NCBI RefSeq assembly: GCF_001653975.1
Contig: NZ_CP014639.1
Coordinates: forward strand, 868,001-932,000
Source: Candidatus Chlamydia sanziniae
Lineage (GTDB): Bacteria; Chlamydiota; Chlamydiia; Chlamydiales; Chlamydiaceae
Direction of reading: 5' to 3'
Length of the DNA: 64,000 nt
Positions within the stretch are counted from its first letter, which is position 1. Every line of letters begins with the position of its first letter. The notes beneath the pieces were generated by a model. The model was not told where the DNA came from, made no database searches, and was given only the letters and a program-made list of their open reading frames with translations. A program made the position numbers and the translations under genes. Below, piece after piece: positions 1-8,191 of the stretch.

Positions 1-1
1 C

Positions 2-736
2 TTTGATGAAGTGCGGGAAGAAAATGGGTCGTGGTTTACTCTATTGGGAGAACCTGTCCAGGTACGGCAGGAAAAAATGTCTAAATCCAAGTTAAATGGT
101 GTAGATCCTCAAATCTTGATCGAAGAGTATGGGGCTGATGCCTTGCGTATGTATGCGATGTTTTCGGGACCTCTGGATAAAAATAAGCTATGGTCTAATG
201 ACGGCGTGGCAGGATGTCGTCGTTTCCTTAATCGTTTTTATGAATTAGTCTCTTCCGAGAGTGTCCAGGATATAGAAGACGACGCAGGATTATGTCTAGC
301 TCATAGATTAGTACATCGTGTGACAGGATGTATTGAAAATATTTCTTTGAATACGATACCATCGTTCTTTATGGAATTTTTAAATGATTTTTCTAAGCTT
401 TCTATTTATTCTAAGTCTGCCTTAACTCTTGCTGTGCGTGTTCTCGCACCAATTGCTCCTCATATTAGTGAAGAGCTTTGGGTGTTCTTAGGACATGCAC
501 CAGGGATTGATAGGGTCGTTTGGCCTGAGGCTGATGAAAAGTATTTGGTTTCTCAAACAATAACCTTGGTGATACAAGTAAATGGTAAACTACGGGGACG
601 TTTGGAAATTACTAAAGATACTCCTAAAGATAGGGTACTGACTTTGTCTAGAGAAATTGTTGCTAAGTACATAGGAAGTGCTCAAATTAAGAAAGAGATT
701 TTTCTCCCCAATAAATTAGTGAACTTTGTTTTATGA
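2..736 (+). CDS. leuS: Leucyl-tRNA synthetase, C-terminal part (5' end outside window)
   Basis: This is the C-terminal part of leucyl-tRNA synthetase, the cytoplasmic class I enzyme that charges tRNA-Leu. The frame is open to the left edge, so the start lies upstream. The class I signature KMSKS is visible at about bases 74-88, followed by the typical stretch VDPQILIEEYGADALRMY. The helical anticodon-binding domain follows, then the C-terminal domain with IQVNGKLRGRLEI. The stop overlaps the start of the next gene by four bases (ATGA), which implies translational coupling with waaA. Identification is from motifs and the family's domain order. Confidence 0.96.
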   Translation, partial: FDEVREENGSWFTLLGEPVQVRQEKMSKSKLNGVDPQILIEEYGADALRMYAMFSGPLDKNKLWSNDGVAGCRRFLNRFYELVSSESVQDIEDDAGLCLAHRLVHRVTGCIENISLNTIPSFFMEFLNDFSKLSIYSKSALTLAVRVLAPIAPHISEELWVFLGHAPGIDRVVWPEADEKYLVSQTITLVIQVNGKLRGRLEITKDTPKDRVLTLSREIVAKYIGSAQIKKEIFLPNKLVNFVL

Positions 737-2046
737 CCCGACGTAATCCCAACTATATGTTTAGATATTTGTATGATATTTGTTTAATTGGTGCTTTCAT
801 CATTGCACTCCCCAAGCTAGCCTATAAGATGTGCGTGTATGGTAAGTATAAGAAATCTTTATTTCAGCGCTTTGCTTTAAAACGACCTAAGGTTCCAGGA
901 ACAGGACCCTTAGCCTGGTTTCATGGAGCTTCTGTAGGTGAACTTCGCTTGTTATTGCCAGTAATTGAACAGTTTTGTGAAGAATTTCCTCATTGGCGTT
1001 GTTTGATTACTTCATGTACTGAATCTGGATTTGATCTTGCAAAACAGCTTTTTGACCCTAAAGGCATTACCACCTCTATCTTACCTTTGGACTTCAGCCT
1101 TATTATCAAGCCTGTAGTACGTAAACTCTCCCCCGCTCTTCTCGTATTTTCGGAAGGAGATTGTTGGTTAAATTTTTTTGAAGAAGCTAAACGTTTGGGA
1201 GCTACTACTTTAGTAATTAATGGGCGCATGTCTGAGAAGTCTGTAAGAAACTTTAAAATTTTAAGACGTCTAGGGAAGAACTACTTCGCCTCTATGGATA
1301 GATTTTTATTACAGGATGAAGTGTATAGAGAACGTTTTCTTGCTGTAGGGATTCCTGAGAGTAAGTTACGAGTTACAGGAAATATCAAGACGTACTTAGG
1401 AAAGTGTCCTTTTATAGATTTAGAGCGGAAGGGTTGGAGAGAACGTTTGAGGTTGCCAGAGAGTGCTGAGCTTGTTGTTTTAGGCTCCATGCATCCTACA
1501 GATGCAGAAAAGTGGTTGCCCGTAGTGCAGCAGTTAATCAGAAGAAAAGCTTATGTGCTTTGGGTCCCTCGGCATATTGAAAAGACTAAAGATCTACAAG
1601 AGTATTTGTCCAAAGGGAATATCCCATTTGGATTATGGAGTCGAGGAGCGAATTTCCATAACGTTCCTGTTGTTGTTGTTGATGAGATTGGCTGGTTGAA
1701 GGAGCTTTATTTTGCCGGGGACTTGGCTTTTGTCGGTGGAACTTTTGATTCTAAAATTGGTGGGCATAATTTATTGGAGCCTTTACAATGTGGGGTTCCT
1801 TTAATCTTCGGACCACACATTACATCGCAGTCGGAGTTGGCGCAGCGTTTACTTATGAATGGTGCTGGATTGTGCTTGGATGGTACAAAATCGGTAGAGA
1901 GTGTTGTGATGTTTTTGCTGGATAACCCGAAAGTACGTGAAGCTTATATTGAAAAAGGAAAAATCTTTTTATCTGAGGAAGGGCTTGCTTTTGAACGTAC
2001 TTGGGCAGAGTTAAAAGATGCTATTCCCTTGTGTAAAAATACGTGA
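733..2046 (+). CDS. waaA: Kdo (3-deoxy-D-manno-octulosonic acid) transferase
   Basis: This is the membrane-anchored GT30 transferase (WaaA/KdtA, called GseA in Chlamydia). It adds Kdo from CMP-Kdo to lipid A precursor on the inner-membrane cytoplasmic face. The 437 residues fit the family. A hydrophobic anchor lies at about residues 12-30, and the GT30 motif FHGASVGELRLLLPV with its catalytic Glu is at about residues 63-77. A C-terminal GT-B half carries VLGSMHPTDAEKW and the donor-site run GGTFDSKIGGHNLLEPL. Chlamydial enzymes are known to be multifunctional and to build the genus-specific Kdo epitope. kdsB, which makes the donor CMP-Kdo, is also in this window at about 49.4 kb. The start overlaps the leuS stop by four bases. 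Confidence 0.95.
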   Translation: MTRRNPNYMFRYLYDICLIGAFIIALPKLAYKMCVYGKYKKSLFQRFALKRPKVPGTGPLAWFHGASVGELRLLLPVIEQFCEEFPHWRCLITSCTESGFDLAKQLFDPKGITTSILPLDFSLIIKPVVRKLSPALLVFSEGDCWLNFFEEAKRLGATTLVINGRMSEKSVRNFKILRRLGKNYFASMDRFLLQDEVYRERFLAVGIPESKLRVTGNIKTYLGKCPFIDLERKGWRERLRLPESAELVVLGSMHPTDAEKWLPVVQQLIRRKAYVLWVPRHIEKTKDLQEYLSKGNIPFGLWSRGANFHNVPVVVVDEIGWLKELYFAGDLAFVGGTFDSKIGGHNLLEPLQCGVPLIFGPHITSQSELAQRLLMNGAGLCLDGTKSVESVVMFLLDNPKVREAYIEKGKIFLSEEGLAFERTWAELKDAIPLCKNT

Positions 2047-2068
2047 TTTGGTAAATTTTTTGGTATAT

Positions 2069-2141
2069 CGCGGGATAGAGTAGAGGTTATCTCGTTGGGC
2101 TCATAACCCAAAGGTCGGAGGTTCGAATCCTTCTCCCGCTA
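2069..2141 (+). tRNA. Initiator tRNA-fMet (CAT)
   Basis: A full cloverleaf can be folded. The acceptor is CGCGGGA/TCCCGCT. The D arm is GAG/CTC. The anticodon arm is TTGGG-CTCATAA-CCCAA with CAT at 2102-2104, and the T arm is GGAGG-TTCGAAT-CCTTC. The discriminator is A and CCA is not encoded. Two initiator hallmarks are present: three consecutive G-C pairs at the base of the anticodon stem, and no Watson-Crick pair at 1-72. Here that position is C1 against U72, where E. coli has C1-A72. Confidence 0.93.
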
Positions 2142-2156
2142 ATTTATTTCTTTTGT

Positions 2157-2230
2157 GGCGGTATAGCTCAGGTGGTTAGAGCAGCAGAATCATAATCTGC
2201 GTGTCGTTGGTTCAAATCCGACTACCGCTA
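2157..2230 (+). tRNA. tRNA with CAT anticodon, probably elongator Met
   Basis: The cloverleaf has acceptor GGCGGTA/TACCGCT (a G1-U72 wobble), anticodon arm GCAGA-ATCATAA-TCTGC with CAT at 2191-2193, T arm GTTGG-TTCAAAT-CCGAC, discriminator A and no encoded CCA. It lies 15 bases after the initiator tRNA and is probably cotranscribed with it. The anticodon stem lacks the GGG/CCC of an initiator. An isoleucine tRNA with lysidine-modified CAU cannot be fully excluded from sequence alone. Elongator Met is preferred because of the pairing with tRNA-fMet next to leuS and waaA. Confidence 0.85.
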
Positions 2231-2255
2231 TGTCCCTATTTAGTACTTTCTATTT

Positions 2256-2286
2256 CCATTCAAGAATGAATGGTGTCGGTTTTTTT
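2256..2286 (+). terminator. Rho-independent terminator after the tRNA pair
   Basis: Six-base arms CCATTC and GAATGG enclose a six-base loop (2256-2273). A run of seven T residues follows from 2280. It sits after the tRNA pair and immediately before the convergent end of the phosphofructokinase gene. Confidence 0.7.
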
Positions 2287-2301
2287 AAAGGCAATTTAGT
2301 T

Positions 2302-3918
2302 TCACTGGCTTTCCCAAAGTAAAGTTAAAGGACGTTGATCTACGAGTTCTTTTTTTCCAAAGTATTGTAAAGGACCGGGAAAGCGATAGAGATCTTCTAA
2401 AAGACAAGAGTTGCTTTGTTGTATTAAATATTGAACAGCCGGAGCATAAGGATTTACGGAGTCAGTCTTGATAACAGTAGTTTGAGCTCCACAACGATTT
2501 TCAATATGCATCATTTTGTATAGTGGAGTTGCTCCCCCCTCCCATTGGTGATAAGATGTTGCAAGGTTGCTGATGGTGATCATGTATCCTGTTTTGTTAC
2601 GAACAAGGAATAAAGCAGAAAGAATGCCTAGAGCAATACCATAATTAGCGTCGAAGTTAGAAGGAAATGCTGCTCGGGCTTCATAGCCGAAGAAGTGAGT
2701 TACGGGTTGAAAGACCATTCTTGGTTCGATTTTTTGTATTTCCTTTTTTACTAATATAGCTAGAAGTTCTTCAGTGGCAATTTTTGAGACTCTAACATTG
2801 CCATAAGAATCCCGAGCGATAAGAAGTTGGTAGGCGATATCAGAGGGTAGAGAATTGAAGGTTTTTAAAGCTTCTGGAGAAAGTTTTTCCACAATATGCT
2901 CTGGAGTGGCAGCACTATCCAATAACAAAAGATTTAGTTCATTTATGAGTTTTTGAGTGTCTAGAATATGTTCAATAAGTCCTTCAGGAATAAGCACGGT
3001 ACTGTAGTTTTTTCCTTTACGATAACGACCAACTAGTCCCTTAGCAATCTGTTCACTAAGTTTTTGTAGGGAGATTTTCCTTGTTGCAATGTGTTCACTG
3101 ATGAGGGTAAGATTGGGGAAGGTTTGCAAGGCACATTCTAGCGTGGTATATGAGGCTTGCCGACCCATAAGACGGATGAAGTGGTGGTACTTTTTTGTTG
3201 ATAGAGCATCCTTGGCTAGATTACCGATCATTTCTGAATAGATGCGACATGAAGTATGAAACCCAAGTGAAGTTTCAATCCAAGAATTTTTGAGATCACC
3301 GTCTATAGTTTTAGGAACGCCAATGACAGGCGTTGAGCAATTATGGGCAAGAAAGTACTCTGCAAGCATTGCTGTATCTGTATTGGAATTATTGCCGCCA
3401 ATGATGAGTAAACCGTCGAGTTTGAGTTTTTTTACTACACCTAGAATTGTTTTTTTTTGCTCTTCAGTTTTGATTTTTTCTCGGCTGGAGGAAAGCATGT
3501 CAAACCCTCCCACATTGTAATAGTCATAAACTACCGAGATATCTAAATCTTTATATAATCCCTGAGTTAATCCTAAAGGACCTTTAATAAATCCAAAAAG
3601 ACGTGTATTTGGATTGAAAACGTGTAATGCATCGAAAAGCCCTATGACAACATTATGCCCTCCAGGTGCTTGGCTTCCAGAAAGCAACACTCCAATTTTT
3701 AATGGTTTTGAAGGAATCTCTTCACCTTTATAAATGCAAACTTCAGGGATGTTACAGAGATAAGGAATTTGTTGGCGAAGCTGCTCTGAAGCTGAAGTCT
3801 GCTCCGGCAACTCTTGAATATGCTGAGAACGTATTGTTTCTAAAAATGCCAAGGTTTCAGGACGATAGCGTAGACGTTGAGTTTCAAAATAACTTTTATT
3901 TAAAGAAAGGAGTTCCAC
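2302..3918 (-). CDS. pfkA: Long-type phosphofructokinase, copy 1 (altered GGNN donor site)
   Basis: This is a 538-residue protein of the long PPi-dependent phosphofructokinase type (plant PFP-beta-like). The family phosphorylates fructose-6-phosphate. Visible motifs are SGSQAPGGHNV near residue 80, PKTIDGDLK, and the sugar-binding LMGRQAS. The phosphoryl-donor motif, normally GGDDSNT (PPi) or GGDGS (ATP), reads GGNNSNT here, so the conserved Asp is lost. The protein may have altered activity or act as a regulatory partner of the second copy at 6441-8096. The start is GTG. The gene follows the hydrolase by nine bases on the same strand, so the two probably form an operon. The family call is firm; donor specificity and activity are open. 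Confidence 0.9.
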   Translation of the reverse strand: MELLSLNKSYFETQRLRYRPETLAFLETIRSQHIQELPEQTSASEQLRQQIPYLCNIPEVCIYKGEEIPSKPLKIGVLLSGSQAPGGHNVVIGLFDALHVFNPNTRLFGFIKGPLGLTQGLYKDLDISVVYDYYNVGGFDMLSSSREKIKTEEQKKTILGVVKKLKLDGLLIIGGNNSNTDTAMLAEYFLAHNCSTPVIGVPKTIDGDLKNSWIETSLGFHTSCRIYSEMIGNLAKDALSTKKYHHFIRLMGRQASYTTLECALQTFPNLTLISEHIATRKISLQKLSEQIAKGLVGRYRKGKNYSTVLIPEGLIEHILDTQKLINELNLLLLDSAATPEHIVEKLSPEALKTFNSLPSDIAYQLLIARDSYGNVRVSKIATEELLAILVKKEIQKIEPRMVFQPVTHFFGYEARAAFPSNFDANYGIALGILSALFLVRNKTGYMITISNLATSYHQWEGGATPLYKMMHIENRCGAQTTVIKTDSVNPYAPAVQYLIQQSNSCLLEDLYRFPGPLQYFGKKELVDQRPLTLLWESQ

Positions 3919-3927
3919 AAATTATTC

Positions 3928-4746
3928 TCAAGTTGAAAGTTCACTGATTAACCATGTGATAAGATCAGAAAGAACGGAGGAACTGTTCAGAGGAAGCACA
4001 TGGTCAACATTAGGGTAACTGAGTAGACGAAGACGGTTATTTTTATTTTTAAAAGCTTGGGCAAAAAGTTTTTGATGATTTAAGGAAACCAAAGTATCGT
4101 TTTCTCCATGCATATGGAGAATAGGGAGGGACTCAGGAATATCTACCACTTGCTTAGAGATATCTATTTCCAAGAATTGTGAGCAGAAGGCTTTGCTAAG
4201 TGGAATGCCTGCGTAGTGAATGTTGTCACTATTGGAAGTAGAGGAGCTTATGATCGATTGGTTTTGAGCATCTTGCACCCAAAGGGTTCCTAGAATTGTG
4301 GGTGCCCAAAGAGCTAAAGCTTTAATCTTAGGCATTAAGCCAATACTTAAGAGAGTTAACGTGGCTCCTAGCGAGGAACCAAAAATGGCAAGATTTGTTT
4401 TGTCAGTGTATGGCTGCTTATATGCATAGTTAACGATTTCACAGATGCTGGTTTTATAGTCTTCAAGAGAAAAGTCATCGGGCTGTCCTTCGCTGTCTCC
4501 GTGGCCTGGTAAATCGATCCGCAGGGCTGCGCAGCCTACTTCTGCGAGTGCTTCAGCCAAGTGAACATGCGTACGTTGTGTTCCTATTTTGTCAGAGACT
4601 AGACCATGTAGAATAATAACAAGGGGATGGGAAACTTGCTCATTTAGAGGTGTATGCAAAATTCCAAATGTCGTGACGTTCCCGAGTAGGGTAAGAGTAA
4701 GCATGGTACGGCGTTCATGTTTGTTAGATACCACACCGATTGTCAA
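3928..4746 (-). CDS. Alpha/beta-hydrolase (acyl esterase-like)
   Basis: This is a cytoplasmic alpha/beta-hydrolase of about 272 residues with unknown substrate. The oxyanion region HGLVSDK is at about residues 48-54. DLPGHGDSEG follows, then the nucleophile elbow GSSLGA with the catalytic Ser near residue 123. There is a candidate Asp in MHGENDTLV and a His in NVDHVLPL, giving a complete triad. No signal peptide is evident. The start is taken as TTG because an AGGAG ribosome-binding site lies six bases upstream and the frame continues into the conserved fold. It is followed closely by phosphofructokinase copy 1. A homologue adjoins the pfk genes in C. trachomatis, as I recall. Confidence 0.85.
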   Translation of the reverse strand: MTIGVVSNKHERRTMLTLTLLGNVTTFGILHTPLNEQVSHPLVIILHGLVSDKIGTQRTHVHLAEALAEVGCAALRIDLPGHGDSEGQPDDFSLEDYKTSICEIVNYAYKQPYTDKTNLAIFGSSLGATLTLLSIGLMPKIKALALWAPTILGTLWVQDAQNQSIISSSTSNSDNIHYAGIPLSKAFCSQFLEIDISKQVVDIPESLPILHMHGENDTLVSLNHQKLFAQAFKNKNNRLRLLSYPNVDHVLPLNSSSVLSDLITWLISELST

Positions 4747-5151
4747 GGGAAGCTCCTATCTTAAGAGGATTAAATCCCCTTGTTAATGTAATTTTTAAAA
4801 AGAAATTAGTCGAGAAAAATCAGTGTTCACTTAATCCTTATACTGCACGAGATTTCTTGATGGAAGAGACTACAATACTTTTTAAATTTCTTGAAAAGTA
4901 TTTTTACATGCGATTGCTTGATATGATAGTTGCCTTGAGTAAAGATAAGTTTTTTGCCCGAACTATAGTATAAGAAACATTAGAGGAAGGTATGATCTTA
5001 ATTGATGGGCGAGTAGCCAATGTGTTTCTTAGGACAGGATAGCCATCTGATTTTGAAATTATCTTTCATTCTTATTCAAACTTCTAAAGAGAGGATAATC
5101 GACGGCAGTCTATTTTGTAGAGTATATCACCTAGAAGCAAGTTTTTTTCTT
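4747..5151. other. Intergenic, no gene seen
   Basis: About 400 AT-rich bases lie between the hydrolase start and the end of the duplicated membrane protein gene. Only a weak 77-codon plus-strand frame is present, with no recognisable protein and no good ribosome-binding site, so it is not called. The hydrolase-pfk promoter presumably lies here. I could not identify it with confidence. Confidence 0.5.
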
Positions 5152-5580
5152 TTATAAATTAGAGAATAAAGACTGTAAAATGGGTAAAGAGAGCTTGTTA
5201 TTGCGGGAGCATAGAGCATCAGTATTCAAGGCTGCTTCAAGAATAGCTTCAGGGTGTTCTAGAACGGTTAATTTTTCTTTTTTATTAGGCAGTTCAGGTA
5301 AATAGAATAGGTTATAGTGTGCTTCAAAGTGTTTGTGTAATAGATAATAGAGAGCTAGGGCAATTAAAAGAATAGGGAAGAATAAGAAAGAGAGGCATTT
5401 TAAAATTTTTATTAAAGTAGAAACTTCGCTTTGCTCTTCTTCGACTAGCCCTATACTGTCCGCATTTATAGTAAGGATTGTGTGTCGTGTTCCTCCTAAG
5501 AAAAGATACGAGTCCACCTTGTGTAGGAGTTTATTCATTGGACTTATCGGAATATTAGAAGAGAAGCTATAGAATTTCAT
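5152..5580 (-). CDS. DUF648-like membrane protein, short copy A of tandem duplicate
   Basis: This is a 142-residue hypothetical protein. The N-terminal part has the pattern LLHKVDSYLFLGG, then ILTINADS, and a hydrophobic hairpin at about residues 58-82 (CLSFLFFPILLIALALYYLLHKH). The same order occurs in the three longer paralogues at 34.4-37.2 kb, a chlamydial family I believe Pfam calls DUF648. This copy ends about 60 residues after the hairpin, whereas the long paralogues run to 260-330 residues, so it looks truncated. The first ~95 codons and the upstream region are almost identical to the neighbouring copy at 5691-6167. Function is unknown; a membrane or inclusion location is an inference from the hairpin. 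Confidence 0.7.
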   Translation of the reverse strand: MKFYSFSSNIPISPMNKLLHKVDSYLFLGGTRHTILTINADSIGLVEEEQSEVSTLIKILKCLSFLFFPILLIALALYYLLHKHFEAHYNLFYLPELPNKKEKLTVLEHPEAILEAALNTDALCSRNNKLSLPILQSLFSNL

Positions 5581-5607
5581 AGAATCTTATATTATTACAA
5601 TAGTGAC
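5297..5607 (-). repeat. Direct repeat unit A (partner 5884-6194)
   Basis: About 311 bases are repeated at an offset of 587 bases. I counted about five mismatches. The unit covers the first ~95 codons of the short membrane protein plus about 27 upstream bases, including the start context. Downstream coding parts have diverged, which gives two different C-termini on one head. Confidence 0.9.
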
Positions 5608-5690
5608 GATAAACTATACCATAAGTTGAATTTTTATTATATTATTTCACGACTTTTCATAGGAACGAGAGAGACACAATTTCTAAATTA

Positions 5691-6167
5691 TCAGAAGATT
5701 TGTTTAGCTGAGACTTTCCTTACTTTTTCCCAAAAATTTAAAGTAGCTTGAAGAGTTTGTAAAAAATCTAGCGAGATTTTGTTTTGTGGGAAGCTATGAC
5801 TATCTGGATTATCCATGATTGCTTTAAGAATAATGTCGGGGTTCTTCAGAAGGGTCAATTCTTCTTTTTCATTAGACAGTGGGGGTAAATAGAATAGGTT
5901 ATAGTGTGCTTCAAAGTGTTTGTGTAATAAATAATAGAGAGCTAGGGCAATTAAAAGAATAGGGAAGAATAGGAAAGAGAGGCATTTTAAAATTTTTATT
6001 AAAGTAGAAACTTCACTTTGCTCTTCTTCGACTAGCCCTATACTGTCCGCATTTATAGTAAGGATTGTGTGTCGTGTTCCTCCTAAGAAAAGATACGAGT
6101 CCACCTTGTGTAGGAGTTTGTTCATTGGACTTATCGGAATATTAGAAGAGAAGCTATAGAATTTCAT
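5691..6167 (-). CDS. DUF648-like membrane protein, short copy B of tandem duplicate
   Basis: This 158-residue protein has an N-terminal ~95 residues practically identical to those of the 5152-5580 copy, including the hydrophobic hairpin at about residues 58-82. After FYLP the sequences differ: PLSNEKEELTLLKNPD here against ELPNKKEKLTVLEHPE in copy A. The tails remain recognisably related before becoming unlike. The upstream 27 bases are also shared, so both copies probably have the same expression signals. The function is unrecognised. It is shorter than the 34-37 kb paralogues and may be a decaying or specialised derivative. Confidence 0.7.
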   Translation of the reverse strand: MKFYSFSSNIPISPMNKLLHKVDSYLFLGGTRHTILTINADSIGLVEEEQSEVSTLIKILKCLSFLFFPILLIALALYYLLHKHFEAHYNLFYLPPLSNEKEELTLLKNPDIILKAIMDNPDSHSFPQNKISLDFLQTLQATLNFWEKVRKVSAKQIF

Positions 6168-6194
6168 AGAATCTTATATTATTGCAATAGTGAC
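5884..6194 (-). repeat. Direct repeat unit B (partner 5297-5607)
   Basis: This is the second unit of the near-identical tandem duplication, starting in the FYLP codons of copy B and ending about 27 bases upstream of its ATG. High identity at both synonymous sites and upstream bases points to recent duplication or gene conversion. Confidence 0.9.
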
Positions 6195-6440
6195 AAGGGA
6201 CTATAGCATAGATTGGATTATTCAATTGCTTTTTTAAAAATGTTTTCTTTTGAAGATGAAGAACACGTATCAATTTAATTATTTGTTTTATAAGCCTCCC
6301 AGGGATAGATAGATTCTTTCTTAGTCTATAGGTCCATGAAATTTTTAGTGTGAAGATACACTATAATGATTCTCTGAAGTAAAAAATTTTAGAAGGTATT
6401 TCAGAGATAGTTAGGGAGAGTCCTGGCTTTTGTCGTAGGG

Positions 6441-8096
6441 TTAATATGCCCTATCAGGGATTTCTATACACATTTGGCATTGGTCTTGCCAGTGCTGGTG
6501 GTTCAGGAGTAGGGTCAGGGGGGGGGAATTGTCGGAGTAGGTTTCTGGGGGTATTTTTATTTGTAAAGGTCCTAGGAATCTGTAAAAATCTTCAAGGGCC
6601 CAAATTTTTCTATAAAGTTTGAATTTACAAAATGCGGGACTTCCAATATCGATATGGTGTTTTTTGATGTGTGGATGTAAAGAACCATCGGATTTTTGTT
6701 TTATTGTAAACATTTGAACGATAGGAATCGCGCGTAATCGCCATTTTTTAAAAGGACAGGCGAGGGATTCGATGGTAGAGAGGTAGCCATTGCAGCGATG
6801 ACGAACAAGAATAGCAGCACCATAGCCTAGGCTATAGCCGTAATCATTATCAAATTTTGTAGGTAATCCTGAGCGACCTTCATAACCTAAAAAGTGAGAG
6901 ATTGCATTGAAGGGAACAGAGGGAAAATAGCTTTTCAGATGATTTTGTACAAGATGAATAAGGAGTTTGTCTACACTGATCTTGGAAACGTAGACATTGC
7001 CGTGAGTATCACGATCATTAAGGAGCTGGTGGGTAATGGTTTCGGGGAAACTATGCAGGAGTTTTTGTGATTCTAGAGATAGAAGAGAGCTTGTCTTGTT
7101 CTGTTTTGGTAGGCGTTCGATTTCCTTAATAAGATTGGTAATTTCTGGGATAAATTCGATAATGCCTTCGGGGATGAGGATGACTCCGTAATGTTTCCCC
7201 ATAGCAGCCCTATCTGCTATAACGGAGCAAATTTTATGAATTACGGTTTTTAGGGGTAAGTTTTTCGCAGCGATTTCCTCGCCGATTAAAGCGATGTTGG
7301 GGTGGGTTTGTAAGGCACATTCAAGAGCGATGTGGGAGGCAGAACGGCCCATGAGCTTGATAAAATGGTAGCGAGCTTTACAAGATAAAGCGTCTCTTGA
7401 GATATTGCTAATAATGGATGAGTAGAATTTTGTTGCAGTATCGAACCCGAATGTTAAGTCTAGGAAAAGATGTTGTAAATCTCCGTCTATAGTTTTTGGT
7501 ATACCAATGACTGAAGTTTTTGGGTGGTGGATTGCAAAGAATTCGGCAAGGATGGCAGTTGCTGTATTAGAACCGTCACCACCGATGATCACGAGTCCAT
7601 CGAGATCTAGGGTTTTTACAGTTTTTAGACAAGCTTCTTTAGCTTCTTGGGTTACGATTTTTGTTCTTCCTGTTCCTAGGCAATTGAAACCTCCCGAGTT
7701 GCGGAACTTATACAGGAACTCTTTTGTTATGATTTCAGTATGATTTTGTATTAATCCTTCACCATTGTCAATAAAGCCAAATAATGAGGAGTTAGGGTTG
7801 AGGTTCTTTAAACTATCAAGGAGCCCTTGAATGACATTATGTCCTCCTGGAGCGGGTCCTCCAGAGAACATAACACCGACTTTCCATGAGGGACTGGGTT
7901 GAACTGTTCCTAAAGAGAATTTTAGGTAGGGAAGGGAGTGAGTGTTGGGAAAGAGTGTTTTCACACCTGAAGAGACGTTTTTTGAGAAGCTGGTATCGGG
8001 TATGGGGATTAAGCGGTCACCTTGTTTCAACTCTACAGGGAGAGGATTTGTGTAGGCGTTGACTACGGTGTCAAGATCTATGTAAGCAAGATGCAT
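6441..8096 (-). CDS. pfkA: Long-type phosphofructokinase, copy 2
   Basis: This is a 551-residue paralogue of the 2302-3918 gene. It has FSGGPAPGGHNV near residue 77, the donor-site motif GGDGSNTAT with the conserved Asp retained, PKTIDGDLQ with the catalytic Asp, and LMGRSASHIALECALQTHPN. It is probably the catalytically competent copy for fructose-6-phosphate phosphorylation in glycolysis. The Gly after GGD is the residue linked to ATP use, while Lys in PKTIDGD is typical of PPi enzymes, so the donor is uncertain. A run of nine C on the coding strand (6518-6526) lies about 30 codons before the stop. The start is ATG. The dicarboxylate transporter ends 95 bases upstream on the same strand. 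Confidence 0.92.
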   Translation of the reverse strand: MHLAYIDLDTVVNAYTNPLPVELKQGDRLIPIPDTSFSKNVSSGVKTLFPNTHSLPYLKFSLGTVQPSPSWKVGVMFSGGPAPGGHNVIQGLLDSLKNLNPNSSLFGFIDNGEGLIQNHTEIITKEFLYKFRNSGGFNCLGTGRTKIVTQEAKEACLKTVKTLDLDGLVIIGGDGSNTATAILAEFFAIHHPKTSVIGIPKTIDGDLQHLFLDLTFGFDTATKFYSSIISNISRDALSCKARYHFIKLMGRSASHIALECALQTHPNIALIGEEIAAKNLPLKTVIHKICSVIADRAAMGKHYGVILIPEGIIEFIPEITNLIKEIERLPKQNKTSSLLSLESQKLLHSFPETITHQLLNDRDTHGNVYVSKISVDKLLIHLVQNHLKSYFPSVPFNAISHFLGYEGRSGLPTKFDNDYGYSLGYGAAILVRHRCNGYLSTIESLACPFKKWRLRAIPIVQMFTIKQKSDGSLHPHIKKHHIDIGSPAFCKFKLYRKIWALEDFYRFLGPLQIKIPPETYSDNSPPLTLLLNHQHWQDQCQMCIEIPDRAY

Positions 8097-8191
8097 AGAG
8101 GCACTGGAATTTCAAATGTTAAGTTTATTTCTCCCCTAGGGGGGAATCTTCTATATATAAGGGATTTTCATGATTGTGGGAAGTAGTGTGT

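Noticed and set aside
4740-4973. Plus-strand frame of 77 codons beginning inside the hydrolase start region
   Set aside because: It overlaps the hydrolase 5' end and its ribosome-binding site in antisense, has no recognisable composition and no good Shine-Dalgarno.
8137-8150. CCCCTAGGGG palindrome between ybhI and phosphofructokinase copy 2
   Set aside because: Too short and not followed by a T run in the needed direction; may be chance, so not called as operator or terminator.
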